64,000 nt of DNA from Tipula vernalis (GCA_958295665.1 OY282560.1:309919236-309983235), one strand, 5' to 3'; shown: positions 10,969-22,921, numbered from the stretch's first letter. The notes: generated by a model from the letters alone, not told the origin. Translations and numbers: made by a program.

Positions 10969-13132
10969 GTAACCCCCGCTTAACACGGCAGTTTGGTTCC
11001 ATATAAATTCCGTGTAATGTGAAATCGTGTTAAGCGATACTCAGAATACATACAATTAATGTGGTTTGGTTCTCAAATATAGCTAAATTCTTCATAAAAT
11101 ATTAAAACATTTATTTTATACTGTAAGTTTTTTACTTTTTAGAAAGTACATATACCGCTTAATTCATAAAAATTAAATTAAATTAAATAAAAACTAAAAT
11201 AAAAAACTTTAAAGAATTCAAGTTTCTTATAGAAATGTTTTAGGAACAATAAACTTCATTAAAATACAAAATCTACATATAAAATTAATTTATGTTGCGT
11301 GGTTAAAAATTAGCACATTTTACCCCAATCGCTTACACTGCTACTTTCGTCATTTTCATTTTCGATCCTATCTCTGCGAAGGAACTGTGTGATGTGTCCT
11401 TTAAAAATTAAGATTTTCTTCACTGGAGCAACTTTGGAGGTCGTCATTTTGTTTTCTTTTACCGATTTTTATAAATTCCGTAATCAGAGGCTGCCTTTTT
11501 TGCTGTCCAGTTCTTTCTGAATTTCCTTGTATGATGCTAAAGAATTTTCCAATTTCCGTTCAAACTTTAAACTCCGCTCCATGGATGGGTCATTATCTAA
11601 AATTTGATTTTTTAATTTTTCAGCAAGCTCGAATATTGTTTTAATTGCTGTCAATATAAAATTTGGAGTTGGCGGTTCGCTTGAGCCGCTTTCTGAATCA
11701 GTTGATTCATCAAGAGTCTTTTCATCAACTATACCCAATAGATCTTTTTCAGTCAAATCATTTTCTTGAGTGACCAGCTCGTGAATATCGTCAATTGTTA
11801 AGTCCTCAAATCCTTCTCCTCCTACAGCATATGACAGGACAACGATTTGTTGATATTCTTCATTCACTGCTGGAATTTCATCATCATATTGGTTTCCAAC
11901 AGTCGCTTAAAGTGGATGATTTGAATTCATTAGCTGCCAAAGAAGTGATTTCCACACAATTCAAAATACTAAATTGTTTCCATACCTGAGAAACTGTAAG
12001 GTCTGTTTCACTATCCAATTAATCCAAAATATGCTGAAAAGTTCTTCTGATATAGTAGGCCTTGAAGTTTGAAATTGCCCTCTGATCCAACGGCTGAATG
12101 AGCGATGTAGTGTTTGGTGGTAGATAAACTACCTGAATATTTGGTTGCTTTAAATCCTGAGGGTGTCCAGGACCGTTATCTAAAAGAAGTAACAACTTAA
12201 AAGTAAGTTTTTTGTGATAAATATCGTTCCACCTCTGGAGCGAAGCAATCAAAAAACCAATATCTAAACAGATTAGCTGTCATCCAAGCTTTTCTGTTGA
12301 CTCGCCAATATACAGGTAGTTTGGTTTTGTAAATTTTTTTCAAGGCTCTAGGGCTCAATGATCTATAAATAAGCAATGGCTTTGTCATTAAATCACCCGA
12401 CGCATTACTACAAAACAGCAGTGTGAGCCTATCTTTAGCTGATTTGAATCCATGAGCCACTTTTTCGTTTTTCGCAATATACGTACGGTTTGCAATTTTT
12501 TTCCAGCAAAAACCTGTCTTGTCCGCGTTAAAAACTTGGTCTGCAGTATAGCCATTTTCTTGGATAATTTGCGCTAGCTCTGCGGGAAATTTGTCAGCGG
12601 CAACCTTATCTGCGGAAGCAACTTCTCCTTGAAGTTTAACATTATGCAAAGAGAAACGCTTTTTAAATCGCTCAAACCACCCCTTACTGCCTAAAAATTC
12701 TGGAACGTCTGCTATAGAGGTGGACGGTTGACTTGAAGCTTGATTCTTTAACTCATTGTATATTTTCACCGCTTTCTGTCGTATAACATTACCACCTAAT
12801 GGCATCCTCTTTTGTGTGTTGTCCTCGATCCAAATCATTAACGCTTTTTCCATGATTTCCATATTTGCGTCTCGCGTACGAGTTTTTTTTTTAACTGATT
12901 GTAACGTAGTTCATTGTGTATTCACCGAAATTTTATTAGTGTGTAAATTACCGGTAATTGATTGAGGATTTTATGTTAAAATTGAAATCGTGTTAAACGA
13001 GTCACTTTCACGATCGTGTTAAAGCGAAAACCGTGTTAAACGAATCGTGTTATCCGAGAGTTTGCGCATTTGTATAACAGTGCTATAGCGAAACCGTGTG
13101 ATGCGAGTATCGTGTAAAGCGGGAGTTTGCTG
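10969..13132 (-). mobile_element. Tigger/pogo-type DNA transposon
   Basis: The element has terminal inverted repeats. The left end reads CCCCCGCTTAACACG and the right end reads, on the minus strand, CTCCCGCTTTACACG. It is flanked by TA on both sides (10967-10968 and 13133-13134). Joining the flanks across one TA gives AGTTTGAAG-TA-TTTGGATCAAA, the standard array motif AGTTTGAGGTATTTAAATCAAA, so this is a clean insertion into the tandem array. Length is 2164 bp, near a full-length Tigger. It carries one transposase gene on the minus strand with frameshifts and stops. Confidence 0.88.
11484..12862 (-). pseudogene. Tigger/pogo (TIGD/JRK-like) transposase, broken
   Basis: The N-terminal part (12862-12197) holds a CENP-B-type DNA-binding domain (EKALMIWIEDN; FLGSKGWFERFKKRF) and the start of the DDE/D nuclease (VFNADKTGFCWKK, first Asp). 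A frame change near 12240 leads to LLLLLDNGPGHP (second Asp) and LPPNTTSLIQPLDQ (third Asp). A TAA follows near 12016, then degraded sequence with three consecutive TGA codons, and the C-terminal acidic part (GGEGFEDLTIDDIHEL) at 11867-11484. The usual first helix-turn-helix upstream of the CENP-B domain is not readable. All three acidic residues remain, but the gene cannot give one protein. Confidence 0.85.
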
Positions 13133-13345
13133 TATTTGGATCAAAAAATCGAAAAGTGAAGTTCATACGAGCTTAGAACGATGAAAGCGTTGTGATATTT
13201 AAACATTCAAAATTTAACTTAGTAAAAAATTCGTAGCAAACCTTTTTGGCAAAGCTTCGTCATTTGTCTAGCCAAACTTATTTCAATACATATGGAGAGC
13301 TAATTTAATTATCCAAACCTGTCTAAATACGTATCGAAACGAAAG

Positions 13346-15343
13346 CTTGTTGCTCAAACAGAGATATTTTATTATTCTTATTTTTTTTTTACACGTTTTA
13401 TTACAATAATAAAATAATAATAGATGCCTTGTGTACAAAAATCCAGTGACAGGCACTGGCAGTCTTAGCTCTTTAATATAATTGTATTAACACAACAAAA
13501 AATCAAATGACGACGCAAAATAAATATGATAGGTCTGGTGTTTCGAATAGCCAATTTCTAACGTAGGATAAGAATTGTTTAGAATGAATGTGACGCCTAA
13601 TGTGTTCGGGTAAAGCATTAAAAAATGTCGGAGCAGTAACAACTATACAGCGTCGGAAGTGCTCATTATTGAATTTAGGAACATTAAAAAGAAAACGGTG
13701 ATTAGCGCGAAAGTTATATGGAGCATCACCTCTTATTAAATGCTGACCACCACTACGCTTAAAAAATACTCTTAAAACCTTATAAACATACAAATGTTGT
13801 AATGGCAAAATATTAATCGACTTGAATAAAGGCCAAGATGATTTCAATCTATTTTTCCTCAAAATTGTTCGCAAAATCATTTTCTGTTGTACGTACAATG
13901 GTTTTAAAGTAGTTGGATAACAGCCACCCCAGCAAGACAAACCATATTCCAATTTAGCCATTATCAATGCATGAAACGAAATTTTCAAAACAGAAATAGG
14001 GCATAGATCACGGAGAAGGTAAAAAATACGTGAGGCAGACGCCATGTAACTTTTTAACTTGGATGCATGAGTTTTCCAGTTAAGGTTAGTGTCCAAATGA
14101 ATTTCAAGATACCTAAAAGAGTTGACTAGCTCAATATTCAAACAGTCTGTATGACAACTAACAGAAGTGCATTTGGAAGCACTATGATATGTTACTTGGG
14201 AATGATTAGTAGCAGCTGTAATGCCAAAAATTGTATACCACATAAATTTTGTTTTTCCACTTAGTATCAGGTAATGCTTATGAAACCATTTATATAAGAC
14301 CTTAAGGTCAGAATTAGCCATAGAAGTCACGTCATTGACAGATTCAGCAAAATAAGCTAAAACCAAATCATCCGCAAACCCAGAAACTGTGAATAACTGG
14401 CTCAAGCGCAATTGGTCTATAGTTTTTAAGCCTCTTAGGTACTACTCCCTTTTCAAAGGAGAGATTGAATATATGGGCAAGAACAGGGCTGATAAATTTA
14501 GAAACAGCTTTCAAAATATTACTATAGACTCTTTCGGTTCCAACGATTCAATAATAGCTAATATTTCACTATTAGAAATCAGTGTCATAAAGAATGTTTT
14601 CGAACAGTAATCATACGGAAGGTCGTGATTTGTTAATACGGCATTCGCGAAAAATGTTGTTCTTAATTTGTCTGCAACGCTAGTAAAATATAAATTAAAC
14701 AAATATAAATTAACAAATACTGCTAATCGAAGATGTTTTAGCGTTTTTTGTTAAAATTTCATTAACAAGGCTCCAATTTTTTGTAACGTCACTTCCATTA
14801 ATTGAGAAGCGATTCATATAATACATTTTTTTCTCTCTCTTAACATCTACATTTATTTGTCTGCAAGTACTATGTTGTTTTTTTAACTTTTTGCAAATTT
14901 GTTTCTTTTTTTAATTTGACTGGCAAGTTTATATGGCTGAAAGAGCCTGACATTTTTCACCCGAGAATAAGTATAACATGGCTTCAAAATTTTCGTAATA
15001 ATGCTAAAAAATGTATCAAGAGCTAGAGACGGATCATATAGGTCCAGAACAATCTTCCAGTCTGTCTGCTCAAGGACTTCATTTAACAAAACCATATTAA
15101 GTTTTTTCTTTTTTGACCATAATAAAAATTAGTAAGGGATGTCAAAACTGTATCAAATTTGAATAATATCTCGATGAAATGATGATCTAAAATCTTAAGG
15201 TCAATTGCAGATGGCTTGAGATATGAAAGATCATTTGATCGAAGACGAGCAAAGAAATGATCGATGCAAGTGGATGATGATGTTGTCACTCTAGTAGGAA
15301 CATTAACCAATGATTCCAGACCAAAAGACGACATAAGACATTA
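13346..15343 (-). mobile_element. Second LINE (CR1/jockey-group, APE-type), internally deleted
   Basis: A non-LTR element on the minus strand sits in the tandem array. Array sequence stops near 13345 (after CGAAACGAAAGCT) and resumes near 15344 (ACTTAAGTTAATG), with about 60 bp of the expected unit missing between them. It holds the end of an apurinic-type endonuclease and the C-terminal half of the RT, with the fingers and palm start largely lost. Ends are approximate and no target duplication is clear. The family (CR1, Kiri/Daphne or jockey) is not resolved by eye. Confidence 0.72.
13503..15334 (-). pseudogene. LINE ORF2 remnant: endonuclease end and RT C-terminal half
   Basis: At 15334-15083 the frame reads SLVNVPTRVT and STCIDHFFAR, the end of a LINE endonuclease. 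Linker frames follow (15095-14883; 14702-14511, with MFNLYFTSVADKLR). The long frame 14411-13503 (302 codons) carries FADDLVLA (the YxDD box as FADD), an ELVNSFRYLEIHLDTNLNWK motif, and a C-terminal region ending in WLFETPDL. Several frames are needed and the RT core before FADD is missing, so the gene is dead. The 302-codon frame is nevertheless long for a relic. Confidence 0.75.
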
Positions 15344-16680
15344 CTTAAGTTAATGTTTTTAAAGCTCATTACAGCTTAGAATCATGCATAAAGGACTGTG
15401 ATTTCTAAACCTCGCAACCTTTATTGCAGTCTAGTAAAAAAATCGAAAAACATGTTGTTGGTAAAGCTTCGAAAAATTTGTCTAAAAACGTATCGAAAGT
15501 TAATTAAAAGCTTAAAATAGTTAAAAGTATGTGAACAACTACACAATCAGACAACATAAAATATATTTAAGTTATTGTTTTTAAAGCTTAAGAGAGCTTA
15601 GCAGCACGAATGAAGATCATTGTGAATCATTGTGATATTTAAGCCATACCAATTTTACCAGATAGTAAAAAATTCGACGCACATCTTTTCGCCAAAGCTT
15701 CTTCATTTATTGAGCCAAACTTATCTAAATATGTATCGAAATCTAATTAAAAACGCTCTTGAAAATTTTCAATTATTGAAATCAAAAAATTAGAAAACGC
15801 CAAATATATTTAGGTTAATTTATTTCTGTCACTACGGGTTCGATTTCCGGTGGTTGTATGAAGAAATTCGGCAGGATTGGGTGTTGTTTTACGTTTTAAA
15901 GCTCATTAGGGAGGTGATGGATAAAATATTGTAACATTTAACCCTCGAAATCTTAAACAGTAAAAAATTTGAACCACAATTGGCAAAGCTTCTTCATTTG
16001 TACGATAGCTAATTAAAAGCTCTCTTAAAAAGTTTTGAAGTATAAAAAAATCAAATAATGTAAGTTTATTTAAGTTCATGTTTTTTATATAAATATAGCG
16101 TCATTTCTTTATTCAAACTTAATGAATAAATATGTCTCGAAGCTAAATTAAAGCTATATTCTAAAATTTGAGGTATGGAAGTAAAAAATCAGAATTTATT
16201 AATTTACTTCTGTCACCGTCGGTGGTAGAATGAGCAGAGATTTGTGTGTTGTGTTGTGAAACTAATGTTTCTAGCGTTTCCTTCCAAGGATTAGGACTTA
16301 AAATGATAGATTTTGTATGGTAATATTGAACCAATGAAACCTAATCGGGAAAAAATTCGAAGCACAATTGGCAAAGCTTCTTCATTTGTTCAGCCAAAAT
16401 TATCTTAATACGTAACGGTGTATTTGGTAACGGGTAAGTTCATACTTTTTAAGGATACATTGCGTTTTTAACGCTTCGCAACCTTAACCATCCCTCCTAC
16501 TAAACAATTCGAAGCACATCGACAAAGCTTCATGACCTCATTAAAATCTCTCTTTTTGAAATTCATAAATTTATATTTAAGTTCGTGTTTTTAAAGCTCG
16601 CTATGAGCTCGAGCAATGGATTAAGCATTGTGATTTTTAAACTTCGCAATTTTAGGAAACGACTTTTGAAATTCATCTTG

Positions 16681-18478
16681 AAAAGCTTTTATGAAGAATT
16701 AACGATTTGAAATTTATTTTTTGCAAAAACCTTTCTCTGAATATATATTACCGTCCAGTTGTGCGTACATTTGAATGGTTCACCATGTTCCACATAAAAA
16801 TAAAATAATTTACATTTTATCTAAACGGGTCTTGGCTTACCTTTTGACAAATTAATCAACAAAATGCGTTTTATACTTAGAAGTACAGAAAATAAAAACA
16901 ACCATTCACAGAACAGCCATCCTACTTTCACATAAAAAAAATTAAAAAAAACATTTCAAAATAATTTTTAAATCGAATTAATTTTTTAAAGTCTTGTGAT
17001 CATATACGTACGAGTCATACGTACGTATATATGAAAAACCAGAGTGCTTAATTCCCAGATATAACCAGTTCAATCTAGTACATTTGAATAGGTATAATAA
17101 TGTAAAAATGATAAGAAGAAATAAGAAAATTAAAATCTTTGTATGTCTCTCTTGGGCATTTGGTTTTTTTATTGTTTGTGTTTAACAAATTTTCTGCATT
17201 TAATCGAGAAAAAGACTGCGCGTGGTATTATGGTCATGGCCATACGATAGTTTTGCTACAGGTATAAAAGAAAAAGTGAATTAAGTGAATTTTTTTTGTC
17301 ACACACGTATTTGGGCAACATAAAAAATTGTCGTTTGTACCGTTTAAATTTTTCGTTGTCGTCGTTCATGACATTAATTAAGAATTAAGTTATGCAAAAA
17401 AAATTTTAAAAATTTCAATTGAACACAAAACCAATATAAAGTAAGAAACACGCAACACCTCTTCTTAAGAGAGGTTAATACACGATAAATAATTATAAGT
17501 TATTTAGGTGTTACAAAACCAGTAATATTTAGTGTACAATAGAAGAGATGAAAATCGCATGATGAAATTAATTCCATTACACAAATGGGTATGGGATGCC
17601 GCAATTATGAATTTCTCTTTGTGCGCCGTGCACAGACTTAATACACACATGTAACAAAATTACAAAAGAAAATTGGTTGTTTTATGCCACTTTGCCATTG
17701 TAGAGTGACGTGCAAATAAAAAAAAAACCGAGATGTCACGAGGTCGAACCGCATTTAATTCAAAAAAATCATTAAAAAAAAAAATCTTGAAAAGAAAATG
17801 AACAATAAAAGAGCTTATATGCTTATTATACTTGTAATGGTTTTCATCTTCGATAAATTACCCAAATCATGTGATAATCAATTTATAAAATAATCGTTAG
17901 CATTATTGAGTTTCTTCGTAATTTATGCCAATGGAATTTGATTTTAAAACATTGCCTTTTAATGAACACATCATTGCTAATGTCAATAATAACAAATGAC
18001 TTGAACATTTTTAATTGGTCACAAAAGTAATTAAAACTCATATCTTTAAAGTCATAAAGGTGTTTATGTAAGTTACTACAAATCACGTGCAAAACTTTGA
18101 TGTTTGTTTTGCAAAAAATTGAAAAAAAAGTGTGAAATCAGAACATCAAACCTTTACAATTTTATCAAGGGACTGTAAAGGCACCTAAAATTGATTAGGA
18201 ACGTGAGTATGTTGGAGCAAATAACACTAAAAACTGAATGAAAATGGCTTACCATTTTGCCCATATTCCGGATTACTTTAGACCCATTCAAGCTTAGTTA
18301 TTATTACATTGAATGAGTTAACGTTTCAAACCTAAAGAAAATGTTGTCCTTCCGCTCGATTTCAGCGATCTCTTAATATGTTGCGACAAAATTTACTTTA
18401 TGGAAAACAGATTGAACACTCGGTTTCAGAATGGGAAAATTTTGTTAAAAAGTTATTGAATCTTAAACTATATATATA
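16681..18478. other. AT-rich spacer, no gene recognised
   Basis: I see no coding region or RNA gene. A short palindromic run of TACGTACG words lies near 17005-17030. The 69-codon minus frame at 17883-18092 has no recognisable motif. Confidence 0.55.
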
Positions 18479-18693
18479 TGTGGGGTAAGTAATGCCACTG
18501 TCGCATTTAACCCATACTAAATTACGCCGCCACTGCGAAAAACAGAGATGCCATATAAAAAGGAGAACAAAAGGGAATCGAAAGAAAAACGTTGAAGTGA
18601 GAAGAATTAAAAATAAAGAGATTATTTTCGGTATAAACGTGTTTTTATTGTGATCAGTTTGAATATAACAAAACCAAGTATAGCGATCCTACA
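18479..18693 (+). repeat. Gypsy-1 5' LTR
   Basis: 215 bp, begins TGTGGGGTAAG and ends CGATCCTACA. It differs from the 3' LTR by one C/T (ATTTAACCC versus ATTTAATCC) and one A/G (GGGAATCG versus GGGAGTCG). A TATA-like box is present at 18554-18560 and an AATAAA at about 18612. Confidence 0.95.
18554..18560 (+). promoter_or_regulatory. Candidate TATA box in Gypsy-1 LTR
   Basis: TATAAAA inside the 5' LTR, followed about 55 bp later by AATAAA, an arrangement that suits an LTR promoter and polyadenylation signal. It is a sequence match only. Confidence 0.45.
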
Positions 18694-19062
18694 ATTTGGG
18701 GGCTCAACCTAAACGATTTAAAAAATAAAAAATTAATAATTTTTATTGGTTAAATTCATTTTTTTTAGTAAGTGTGGTTATTTGCTCCGAAGGGTTGACC
18801 TGGCGGTATAATCACATGTTAACAGTGAGTCGGGTTTAGAAATAAACATTTATTCAATGAAAAGTCCAATTGTGGAAAAGTGAAGTGCATATTTGTGAAG
18901 TTCGAAAAGATAAGTTTTGGAAAGTAAAGCCAAGTATCTTTATAAAGAAAAGTGAGGTTAAGTTCTGTACAGCCACGCTTATTTAAGCTATTGAAAAGAA
19001 AAGGAAAAGAACGCAACAGTTTTGATAAGGTAAAGTGAAATCAGAATACGAATTTATTTTGT

Positions 19063-20322
19063 ATGGATGATTACTTAAAGGTACTAACGGCTAGACAAAT
19101 ACAAACGATTTTGAAGAAGCATAATTTACCATTTGATTTTAAAAGAAAATCAGAGTTAGTGAAACGATTGTTACAAACAGTAATGGACAAGAAGGTCGTA
19201 GTGTGTATAATACCCTACCACTTCGCGAAGTTGGAGAATCGATGGTGACATTTGATGGGGAATCAGGCCAAGATGTTGATAAGTGGATAGCGGTTTTTGA
19301 AGCTAGTGCGACGGCATTTAAATGGAGTGACATACAAAAATATGTTTATTTGCGTAAACTTTTGCGAGGTGCGGCAAAGCTTGCGGTAGAAGCATCCCCA
19401 GAGATAAATAACTGGGAAACACTGAAAGAATTATTACAAGATGAATTCACAGCTCAACTATCTAGTATGGACATACACAGAAAATTATCATCTAGAAAAA
19501 GCAAAGCCAAGAAACGTACTTGGAATATATTTTTACCCTGAAAAAAGTAGCGAACAATTTAATAGATGAAAAGTCCCTTGTGTCTTATATTATTGCAGAA
19601 TACCAGATTCAAATTCAAATAAAATGGTGTTATACGATGCAAAAACCATATGTGAGTTAAGAGGAAAGCTAGATGTGTATAAAGAATTTATTGAGGCCAA
19701 AAGACTGGAAAATAAACTCGATTTCCAAAGAACAAAAAATTTCAATTTTGTAAAACCCAAAGTCAATATCGGGGGAACTCGTTGCCTAAATTGCGGAGCT
19801 ATTGGCCATATTACGCAAAGCTGTCCTAATAAAAGTAAAGGAACCAGGTGCTTCAAGTGTAATAACTTTGGGCACATTGCCAAGAATTGTTTAGACTTAG
19901 TTCCCACTACTTCTAAAGACGTAGGTGATATGGCAGTAACTAGTATGCAGGTCAGTGTTGAAATGTTTGGCATTTCTATCATAGGGCTAATTGATACTGG
20001 TAGCGATGTAAACCTAATCAGAAAATCAATCTTAGGTATATTAAATAATTTTCGTAAATTGGATATATCCAATATAACATTAACCGGATTGGGTAAGAAA
20101 ATTACACACACGTATGGCTGTTTAAGTTTACCGATAAAAATCGACCGCGAGTCATTCGACCTGTATTGCTATGTTGTGGATGATTTTGTTATGAATCACG
20201 ATTTAATTATCGGTAAGGATTTACTAAACACAGTTGAAGTAAACATAATCAATGGAGAAGTCACATTATGGAAAGTTAAAAAAAGTCATGACATTCCAGA
20301 GAAAATGAAATGGAATGCATAG
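19063..20322 (+). pseudogene. Gypsy-1 Gag and protease, frameshifted
   Basis: The first ATG (19063) opens a 61-codon frame whose start resembles a SAP-like helix pair. A frame change near 19200 leads to a capsid-type frame (19203-19541, FDGESGQDVDKWIAVFEA). A second break near 19540 leads to 19624-20322. That last frame holds two CCHC knuckles (CLNCGAIGHITQSC and CFKCNNFGHIAKNC, residues about 55-90) and an aspartic protease active site, LIDTGSDVNLI, near residue 120. Gag would coat the RNA and the protease would mature the particle. Two frame breaks make it non-functional as read. Confidence 0.85.
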
Positions 20323-20329
20323 CAGATAT

Positions 20330-22706
20330 TCAAAATCCTAGCATTAAACAAAGAATTACAATTTTAATAAATAATTATACACCGAAAAAAACAGCAAAGT
20401 CGTGCGTACAACTTGAAATTACGCTCAAAGACGAAGCACCAGTATATTAAAATCCGAGAAGGGTGCCTCAAGTAGAAAAAGATGAGGTTAACAAGCAAAT
20501 AAATCAGTGGCTGGAAGAAGGTATAATTAAACATTCAAATTCCGAGTATGCAAGCCCTATTGTTTTAGTGCGAAAGAAGGATGGTTCGAAAAGGATATGC
20601 ATCGATTACCGGAAGATTAATTAAAAAATAATTAAAGATAGATATCCATTACCGTTAATAGAGGATAAAATTGAAAATCTATACGACGCGAAGATATTTT
20701 CTACATTAGACTTAAAAAACGAATTTTTTCATGTAGATGTTAAGAATAGTAGCCAAAAATATACAGCATTTGTTACGCCGGACGGGCATTATGAATTTTT
20801 AAAATTACCTTTTGGGCTCTGTAATGCTCCGTCAGTTTTCCAAAGGTACATAAACACAATATTTCAACCATTGATAAGGGATAAGATTATGCTTCTATAT
20901 ATGGATATCATGGTTGCGGCTAATAGTGAAGCTGAAAATTTATAAAAATTAGAAATAATATTTAAGAATGCAGAAGACAATGGCTTAGAAATAAATTTTG
21001 GAAAATCAAAATTTGTTCGATATTCGATTGATTTCTTGGGCCATATCATTTCAAATGGGTCAATCAAGCCGTCAGTTGAAAAAACCAAAAGCATTAGAAA
21101 TTTTCCAGAGCCAAAAACGTGCAAACAAGTTCAAAGTTTTCTCGGTTTAGCTGGATATTTCAGAAAGTTTATAGGAAACTTTTCTGCTATCGCGAAGCCT
21201 TTAAGTGATTTAACACGAAAGCATACTAAATTTGAATTTCGTACCTGTCAAAAGCAGGCGTTTGAAACATTGAAGTTAAGGTTATGTGATGAACCAATTT
21301 TAAAGATGTACAACCCAAAACTGGAAACTGAATTGCATTCGGATGCAAGCAAAGAAGGATATGGAGGTGTACTTCTACAAAAACACCCAGACGATCGGAA
21401 ATTTCATCCGGTGTACTATGTAAGTTTCAAGACCACAGAAGCAGAGGCGAAACGGTGCAGTTACGAATTAGAAGTTCTGGCAATTATAAAATGTTTGGAG
21501 AAACTACGGGTTTATTTGTTAGGACTGAAATTTAAAATTTATACAGATTGTAAAGCTTTTCAGTTAACGATGAAAAAGAAAGATTTATGTGCCAAAATAG
21601 CCAGGTGGGCAATGAACTTAGAAGAGTACGACTGTGAAGTTCTACATAGGTCTGGGAGTGTAATGCGTCACGTCGACGAACTGAGTAGGAATCCGAACAT
21701 CTTTATAATTGAGGAAGGGATTTTACAAAAAATCAGAAATGCCCAAAGCCAAGACAAGGAATGCCAGTTAATTGCAGAAATCCTGAAAGAACGGGAATAT
21801 AATGGATATTTATTGAGAAACGGGATCGTGTTTAAATTTGTCAACGGAAGTCATGTAGTCACAGTGCCTAGAATTATGCAACATAAAAAACGAAAAAACA
21901 TTCATGAAAACGGGCATATCAGTAGACGGAAAGCGGAAGCTGTAGCGAAGCAGGACTATGACATAACAAAGTTGAGTAAGAGAATCAATGAAACAATTTC
22001 TAATTGTGTACATTGCATATTAGCAACAAAAAATACGGAAAACAGGAAGGTTACCTTAATCCCATCGAGAAATTTGATGTTCCACTTCACACATACCATG
22101 TGGATCATCTAGGGCCATTACCATCCACCGCAAAGAATTACAAATATTTGTTTGTCGTTGTTGATGGATTTGCAAAGTTCACGTGGATATATCCAGTTAA
22201 AACGACGTCAACAGAAGAAGTGTTAAAAAAACTTGATCAGCAACAAGCCATATTTGGAAATCCAAAAAGAATTATTTCGGATAGGGTTCAGCTTTTACCT
22301 CGCATAATTTTGAGGAGTATTGCACTCAACAAAAGATACAGCATGTAAAAATCACAACAGGTATTCCCAGGGGAAATGGACAGGTCGAGCGTATTAATGG
22401 AATAATTATACCAATCTTGACCAAATTGTCTTTGGCGGAACCTTTAAAATGGTATAAGCAAATCACAACTCTACAGAAGCAGATAAATTCCACGATTAGC
22501 CGAAGTACCAACAACACACATTTTAAGCTTATGTTTGGAGTTGATATGTTTAGGTCAGAAAATTATGATTTGACCAAAATAATCGAGGAAGAGCTGATTA
22601 ATGAGTTCAGTGACAAGAGGGTAGAGTTACGTGAAAACGCTGGGCAGCAGATAAAAAATCTACAGGACGAATCTTCCGGGATGGAAGATTTTGAAGGATG
22701 GCCGAG
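20330..22706 (+). pseudogene. Gypsy-1 Pol (RT, RNase H, integrase), broken
   Basis: The RT starts near 20400. An in-frame TAA lies near 20448 and another near 20622 (after IDYRKIN). FVTPDGHYEFLKLPFGL follows, and the active site reads YMDIMVA, one Asp codon short of YMDD. A further stop is near 20943. Frame 21036-22112 contains FLGLAGYFRKFI and the RNase H start ELHSDASKEGYGGVL. The integrase zinc region (NCVHCILA) is in this frame; frame changes near 22050 and 22300 then split the catalytic core (TYHVDHLGPLP first Asp; GNGQVERINGII near the Glu). The last frame ends EDFEGWPSVG, inside the 3' LTR boundary. Confidence 0.88.
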
Positions 22707-22921
22707 TGTGGGGTAAGTAATGCCACTGTCGCATTTAATCCATACTAAATTACGCCGCCACTGCGAAAAACAGAGATGCCATATAAAAAGGAGAACAAAA
22801 GGGAGTCGAAAGAAAAACGTTGAAGTGAGAAGAATTAAAAATAAAGAGATTATTTTCGGTATAAACGTGTTTTTATTGTGATCAGTTTGAATATAACAAA
22901 ACCAAGTATAGCGATCCTACA
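22707..22921 (+). repeat. Gypsy-1 3' LTR
   Basis: 215 bp and 213/215 identical to the 5' LTR by direct reading. It is preceded by purine-rich GGATGGCCGAG, which may serve as the polypurine tract. Confidence 0.95.

Larger units (their letters stand above)
5480..16680 (+). repeat. Degenerate tandem (satellite-like) array of about 200-bp units
   Basis: The same word series recurs throughout: AAAGCTCATTAGAGCTTAG, GATGGATAAAG, TTGTGATATTTAAACC, AAAAATTCGAAGCA, TTGGCAAAGCTTCGTCATTT, AGCCAAACTTATCTAAATA, GAAAGCTAATTAAAAGCTC, AAGTTTGAGGTATTTAAA, TATATTTAAGTT. The GCTTAG/GATGGATA position can be seen near 5765, 6135, 6352, 6525, 6715, 6905, 7135, 7265, 7425, 7618, 9088, 9640, 10313, 10508, 10825, 13168, 15370, 15590, 15900 and 16600. 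Units vary in length (about 150-300 bp) and are diverged by substitution and indel. Foreign insertions occupy 7780-9031, about 9820-10283, 10969-13132 and about 13346-15343. I see no coding capacity in the units. Confidence 0.88.
18479..22921 (+). mobile_element. Gypsy-1: complete Ty3/gypsy LTR retrotransposon, defective
   Basis: The order is 5' LTR, leader, Gag with two zinc knuckles, protease, RT, RNase H, integrase, 3' LTR, over 4443 bp. The flanks are TATATA on both sides, so the target duplication (TATA or longer) is ambiguous in the AT run. The two 215-bp LTRs differ at only two positions, yet the coding region has several stops and frameshifts. No env-like frame follows pol. The pol frame runs into the 3' LTR. 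Confidence 0.93.

Noticed and set aside
17005..17030. TACGTACG palindromic words as a regulatory site
   Set aside because: Short, in AT-rich spacer, no gene nearby and no second occurrence of note.
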